Shown piece by piece: positions 6,990-11,063 of a stretch of 11,063 bases of DNA. Numbering within the stretch: position 1 is the stretch's first letter; each line of letters starts with the position of its first letter. The notes beneath the pieces were generated by a model. That model did no database searches and was not told where the DNA came from. It saw only the letters and a list, made by a program, of their open reading frames with translations. The DNA comes from Bacteroidales bacterium (GTDB taxonomy: Bacteria > Bacteroidota > Bacteroidia > Bacteroidales > UBA7960): assembly GCA_007122505.1 (NCBI GenBank), contig SKTQ01000192.1:1-11063 (forward strand), in the 5' to 3' direction. A program made the translations under genes and the position numbers.

Positions 6990-9785
6990 ATGGATAAATT
7001 TTCTTATTTAGGAAACATGGAGGCTTCTCAAATAGAGGCTTTTTACCGGGATTACCTTGACAACCCGGACAAGCTGGAACCGAGCTGGAGGCAATTTTTT
7101 GACGGTTTTGAGTTTGCCCGAAAGCGTTACCCCGCACCTGACAGTGCCACTGACCAGGAAACATTGCTTTTCCGCAATGAGTTTAACGTAATTGAGTTGA
7201 TCAATGGTTACAGGGAACGGGGGCATTTGTTCACCAAAACCAACCCGGTAAGGACGCGCCGGAAATACTTCCCAACGCTGGATCATCAGAACTTCGGCCT
7301 GCAGGATAGTGACCTGGACACGGCTTTCCAGGCGGGAAATGAGATTGGTATCGGGAAAAGCAAATTGAAGGACATCATCGGCCATTTGCAGCAAACCTAT
7401 TGCCAAAGCATTGGTGCAGAATTCATGTACATCAGAACACCTGAGCTTGTTGAATGGTTGAAGCAGCGAATGGAAAGTGCCAAAAACAGGCCACTCTTCG
7501 ACAATAAGAAAAAAACCCAGGTTCTCACCAAATTAATTGAAGCGGTCGGCTTTGAACATTTTCTCAGAAAACGTTTCCCCGGGCAAAAGCGTTTTTCACT
7601 GGAAGGGTGTGAAACCCTCATTCCCGCCCTGGATGCGGTGATTGAGCAAGGGGCAGCCGCCGGCATCAAAGAATACGTGATAGGTATGGCACATCGCGGG
7701 CGCCTCAATGTACTGGGAAGCATTTTAAGAAAACCATATCATAAAATTTTCAGTGAATTTGAAGGCAAGGAATATGCAGAAGAAACCCTTCTGGGTGATG
7801 TAAAATATCATTTGGGTTGCACACTGGAAACCGCCACGCGTAATGGGCACATGGTCAACCTGAGTATTTCGCCAAACCCCAGCCACCTGGAGTCCGTTAA
7901 TCCGGTTGCAGAAGGTATTGCGCGGGCAAAAATTGACCTCAAACACGATGGCGATTTCAAGAAGGTGGCACCCATACTCATACACGGCGATGCTTCCATT
8001 GCCGGACAGGGGGTTGTTTATGAGGTATTACAGATGTCGCAGCTGCCAGGCTACAAGACCGGTGGCACCATTCACCTTGTGATCAATAATCAGCTGGGTT
8101 TCACCACCAACTATCTTGATGGCCGTTCAAGCACCTATTGTACAGACGTGGCGAAAACAATACAGTCGCCGATCTTTCATGTTAACGGCGATGATGTGGA
8201 AGCAGTGGTGTATACCATTGAACTGGCCATGGAGTTTCGGCAACGCTTTCAGCGGGACGTTTTCATCGACCTGCTTTCCTACAGAAAATACGGACACAAC
8301 GAAAGTGACGAACCCCGTTTTACCCAACCAATCCTTTACAAGATCATAGAAAAACATCCCGATCCGGCCACCATCTATGTGGAAAAATTACTGAAAGAAA
8401 ATGCCATCACCCGTGAAAAAGTAAAGGAAATACAAGACAGTTTCAACAAAAAGATGGAACTGGAACTCGAATTAGCGAGGCAAATCGAAAAGGGGAGCAT
8501 TGACCCTTTCCTGGAAAACACCTGGAAAGACATTGGCCAGGTAAGCCCTCAGAATGCCAGAAATGAAACAGACACCACTTTTGATTCCGGGCTTTTGAAA
8601 GAACTCGGCAACAGTGTGACAAGTCTGCCCGATGGCAAAAATTTCTTCCGGAAGACAGTTAAGCTGATGAAGGACAGGAAGAAAATGATGCTTGAAAAAG
8701 ACCGGCTTGACTGGGCCATGGCCGAAACGCTGGCTTATGCCACACTGCTAAGTGAAGGATACCCGGTGAGGATTTCGGGTCAGGATTCAGAGCGTGGAAC
8801 ATTCAGCCACAGGCATGCAGTACTTACCATTGAGGATTCGGAAGAAAAATATGTTCCCCTGGCGAATCTCGGAACGGATCAGGCTCCATTTGAGATTTAC
8901 AATTCCCCGCTTTCCGAATATGGTGTGCTTGGTTTTGATTATGGTTACGCTATGGCTGCTCCCAACAAGCTGACCATTTGGGAAGCGCAGTTCGGTGATT
9001 TTAACAATGGCGCGCAGATCATCATTGATCAATATATTGCCAGTGCAGAAGAAAAGTGGAAGGTGCTGAACGGCCTGGTACTTCTTCTCCCCCATGGTTA
9101 TGAAGGACAAGGCCCGGAGCACTCCAGCGGACGCATGGAACGCTTCCTGAGCCTGTGTGCCGAAAACAACATCCAGGTTGCGAATTGCACCACACCTGGC
9201 AACTTCTACCATTTGCTTCGCAGGCAGATGAAGCGGACTTTCAGAAAGCCCCTGGTGGTTTTCACACCCAAAAGTCTTTTGCGGCACCCAGAATGTACCT
9301 CATCGATGGAAGAGCTTGCCAATGGACGTTTTCAGCCGCTGATTGATGACCATGATGCAAATCCGGAACAGGTAGACAGGGTTTTGATTTGTTCCGGAAA
9401 AATATATTACGACCTCCTGGAAGAAAAGCGAAAAAAAGGATACAACAACGTGGCCATTGTTCGGCTGGAACAATTGTATCCCTTGCCGGAGAAGGACCTC
9501 GACGCCATCAAAAAGAAATACAAACATGCCAAACGCTGGATATGGGCCCAGGAAGAACCAAAAAACATGGGCGCCTGGTCCTTTATCCTGATGAACCTGA
9601 AGGACTATAAGATGAGTGTGATCGCCCGTCCGCCAAGTGCCAGCCCGGCAAGCGGTTCCAGCAAGTTTCACCACATGCAGCAGAAAAAAATCGTGGAAAA
9701 AGCCTTCGAAGAGTGCGACTGCCCCAATGTATGCCGTGAATGCAAGCAGCTGTGCATCAGCCATCTTGAAGAAGTATTAGATTGA
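6990..9785 (+). CDS. sucA: 2-oxoglutarate dehydrogenase E1 component
   Basis: This thiamine diphosphate enzyme decarboxylates 2-oxoglutarate and transfers the succinyl group to the lipoyl arm of E2 in the TCA cycle; it is cytoplasmic. The ATG at 6990 gives MDKFSYLGN, the usual family opening; a TTG at 6975 would add five residues. The length of 931 residues is normal. The N-terminal segment EAFYRDYLDNPDKLEPSWRQ (about 14-33) is the E2-docking type. E1 signatures follow: AHRGRLNVLGS, SPNPSHLESVNPVAEG, the thiamine site GDA (333-335) to NN (366-367), and GHNESDEPRFTQP. Then come GTFSHRHAVL, EAQFGDFNNGAQ, HGYEGQGPEHSSGRMERFL and FTPKSLLRHP of the pyrimidine-binding and C-terminal domains. After the usual end there is an unusual cysteine-rich tail (Cys 909, 911, 915, 918 and 922). 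sucB follows 35 bases later. Confidence 0.96.
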   Translation: MDKFSYLGNMEASQIEAFYRDYLDNPDKLEPSWRQFFDGFEFARKRYPAPDSATDQETLLFRNEFNVIELINGYRERGHLFTKTNPVRTRRKYFPTLDHQNFGLQDSDLDTAFQAGNEIGIGKSKLKDIIGHLQQTYCQSIGAEFMYIRTPELVEWLKQRMESAKNRPLFDNKKKTQVLTKLIEAVGFEHFLRKRFPGQKRFSLEGCETLIPALDAVIEQGAAAGIKEYVIGMAHRGRLNVLGSILRKPYHKIFSEFEGKEYAEETLLGDVKYHLGCTLETATRNGHMVNLSISPNPSHLESVNPVAEGIARAKIDLKHDGDFKKVAPILIHGDASIAGQGVVYEVLQMSQLPGYKTGGTIHLVINNQLGFTTNYLDGRSSTYCTDVAKTIQSPIFHVNGDDVEAVVYTIELAMEFRQRFQRDVFIDLLSYRKYGHNESDEPRFTQPILYKIIEKHPDPATIYVEKLLKENAITREKVKEIQDSFNKKMELELELARQIEKGSIDPFLENTWKDIGQVSPQNARNETDTTFDSGLLKELGNSVTSLPDGKNFFRKTVKLMKDRKKMMLEKDRLDWAMAETLAYATLLSEGYPVRISGQDSERGTFSHRHAVLTIEDSEEKYVPLANLGTDQAPFEIYNSPLSEYGVLGFDYGYAMAAPNKLTIWEAQFGDFNNGAQIIIDQYIASAEEKWKVLNGLVLLLPHGYEGQGPEHSSGRMERFLSLCAENNIQVANCTTPGNFYHLLRRQMKRTFRKPLVVFTPKSLLRHPECTSSMEELANGRFQPLIDDHDANPEQVDRVLICSGKIYYDLLEEKRKKGYNNVAIVRLEQLYPLPEKDLDAIKKKYKHAKRWIWAQEEPKNMGAWSFILMNLKDYKMSVIARPPSASPASGSSKFHHMQQKKIVEKAFEECDCPNVCRECKQLCISHLEEVLD

Positions 9786-9820
9786 AAACGAATGGTTTAT
9801 AACAGTCAAAAGCAAACAAT

Positions 9821-11063
9821 ATGACAATCGACATCAGAGTTCCCGAAGCAGGTGAATCCATTACCCAGGTTGAACTGGCCAGATGGTTGGTTGAAGACGG
9901 TTCGTATGTGGAAAAGGATCAGGATATTGCCGAGATCGACTCCGACAAAGCCACGCTGACCATCAACGCGGATGATTCCGGGACCATTCAGATCATGGTA
10001 GAAGAAGGTACAACGGTGGAGCCCGGAAAAATCATCGGTCGCATCCACGTTGGCGAGGCCGCCGGTAAAACGGGTGATGAAAAAACCGGCAAACGGGAAG
10101 ATGCGGAGGTTGCCGGGGACAGCATCACAGAAAAACAGAAAGAAGAACCGCACACCGACAGCGAGAAGCCAGCTGATCCGCAACCTGCGGAAGAGCCGGC
10201 ACCGGCCGGTGAGCATCCAACAGGGGGTTTCACTTTTTCACCCGCAGCGAAAAAGTTGCTGGAGCAGGAAGGAATTACCGCCAACATGGAGGAGATAAAC
10301 CCTGCAGGGAAAAGAATCACGAAGAAAGATATCCTGATGGCTCTTGCGGCAGAATTGAGCGGCCAAAAAGACAGCCTCCATATGCCGGAAAAGGAAAAAG
10401 CCCCTTTAACTGAGCAGCTGTATCCCTCAATACAAGGCTCGTGGGGCGGCACAAGGCAGGTGGAAAGGCAAAAGATGTCAACCTTGCGTAAAAAAGTGGC
10501 TGAAAGACTGGTGGCAGTTAAAAACCAGACTGCCATGCTTACCACTTTCAACGAAGCCGATATGTCGGCGGTAATTGCTTTGCGCAATCAATACAAAAAA
10601 CGCTTTGAAGAGAAGTATGGTGTTAAGCTGGGATTCATGTCATTTTTTGTGAAGGCAGTTACCGAAAGTATCCCGTTTTTTCCGCAGGTAAACGGACATA
10701 TCGACGGTAACCAGATCATTCTGCCCGATTATGCAGATGTGGGTATTGCCGTGAGTACACCAAAAGGCTTAATGGTTCCGGTTATACGCAATGCTGAACA
10801 AAAGTCCATATTTGAACTGGAGCTTACCATCAATGAAATAGCTGAAAAGGCGCGAAACAACAAGATCACCATTGAAGAGCTCACAGGAGGAAGCTTTTCC
10901 ATTACCAATGGTGGTGTGTTTGGATCCATGTTATCTACCCCTATCATCAATCCTCCGCAAAGTGCCATTCTGGGCATGCACAATATCATTGAGCGGCCGG
11001 TTGCTGTTCATGGAAAAGTGGAAATCAGACCCATGATGTACCTGGCCCTTTCTTATGACCACC
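9821..11063 (+). CDS. sucB: Dihydrolipoamide succinyltransferase (2-oxoglutarate dehydrogenase E2); 3' end missing
   Basis: E2 accepts the succinyl group from E1 on a swinging lipoyl arm and passes it to CoA. The ATG at 9821 starts a frame that stays open to the window end (414 codons); there is no stop, so it is partial. The lipoyl domain (1-80) has [11 protein letters not shown] with Lys43 as the lipoylated residue. A charged P/E/K-rich linker (about 85-132) follows. The peripheral subunit-binding domain (about 137-178) reads [14 protein letters not shown]...[10 protein letters not shown]. The acyltransferase domain starts near 213 ([12 protein letters not shown]) and includes the signature [15 protein letters not shown]. 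The window ends in SYDH, the first residues of the DHRxxDG motif, so the catalytic His is the last readable residue. Roughly 20 residues should be missing. The choice of succinyl over acetyl transfer is based on the sucA neighbour. Confidence 0.95.
   Translation, partial: MTIDIRVPEAGESITQVELARWLVEDGSYVEKDQDIAEIDSDKATLTINADDSGTIQIMVEEGTTVEPGKIIGRIHVGEAAGKTGDEKTGKREDAEVAGDSITEKQKEEPHTDSEKPADPQPAEEPAPAGEHPTGGFTFSPAAKKLLEQEGITANMEEINPAGKRITKKDILMALAAELSGQKDSLHMPEKEKAPLTEQLYPSIQGSWGGTRQVERQKMSTLRKKVAERLVAVKNQTAMLTTFNEADMSAVIALRNQYKKRFEEKYGVKLGFMSFFVKAVTESIPFFPQVNGHIDGNQIILPDYADVGIAVSTPKGLMVPVIRNAEQKSIFELELTINEIAEKARNNKITIEELTGGSFSITNGGVFGSMLSTPIINPPQSAILGMHNIIERPVAVHGKVEIRPMMYLALSYDH

Overview
The window looks like chromosomal DNA of a Bacteroidota bacterium, probably an anaerobic or facultative Bacteroidales relative. 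Reasons: start codons follow A-rich leaders instead of Shine-Dalgarno sites, TAnnTTTG-type -7 boxes lie ahead of two genes, GC content is moderate, and the 2-oxoglutarate dehydrogenase E1 starts MDKFSYLGN. The assignment rests on these features and recalled family resemblance, not on a search.

Bases 1-5633 hold a tight six-gene + strand operon, entered part way, for periplasmic/membrane sulfur chemistry. In order: an octaheme cytochrome c of the tetrathionate reductase (OTR) type with a C-terminal membrane anchor; a four-helix cytochrome b that could feed it quinol electrons; a lipoprotein with two rhodanese domains; a half-size YeeE/YedE permease; a second YeeE/YedE half fused to a rhodanese-like domain; and a membrane-anchored rhodanese-like protein. 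The last three rhodanese-bearing proteins (genes 3, 5 and 6) all end in the same pentapeptide, IIGGC or VIGGC, on a hydrophilic linker. Two of them have lost the usual rhodanese catalytic cysteine. This recalls the C-terminal GGCGG arm on which SoxY carries sulfur, and suggests an undescribed relay in which swinging cysteine tails hand sulfur between rhodanese, permease and perhaps the octaheme enzyme. It is the main discovery candidate here.

Bases 5634-6376 hold a convergent - strand gene for a six-repeat TPR protein, with a possible weak shared hairpin terminator between it and the sulfur operon. Bases 6377-6989 are a gene-free divergent spacer with candidate promoters for the TPR gene and sucA. 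Between these promoters lie a 14-bp inverted repeat and a CTTTGCG-type intergenic repeat.

Bases 6990-11063 hold sucA (complete, with an odd C-terminal cysteine cluster) and sucB (cut by the window end just after the catalytic histidine). These are the E1 and E2 subunits of 2-oxoglutarate dehydrogenase and look like an ordinary TCA-cycle operon unrelated to the sulfur cluster.
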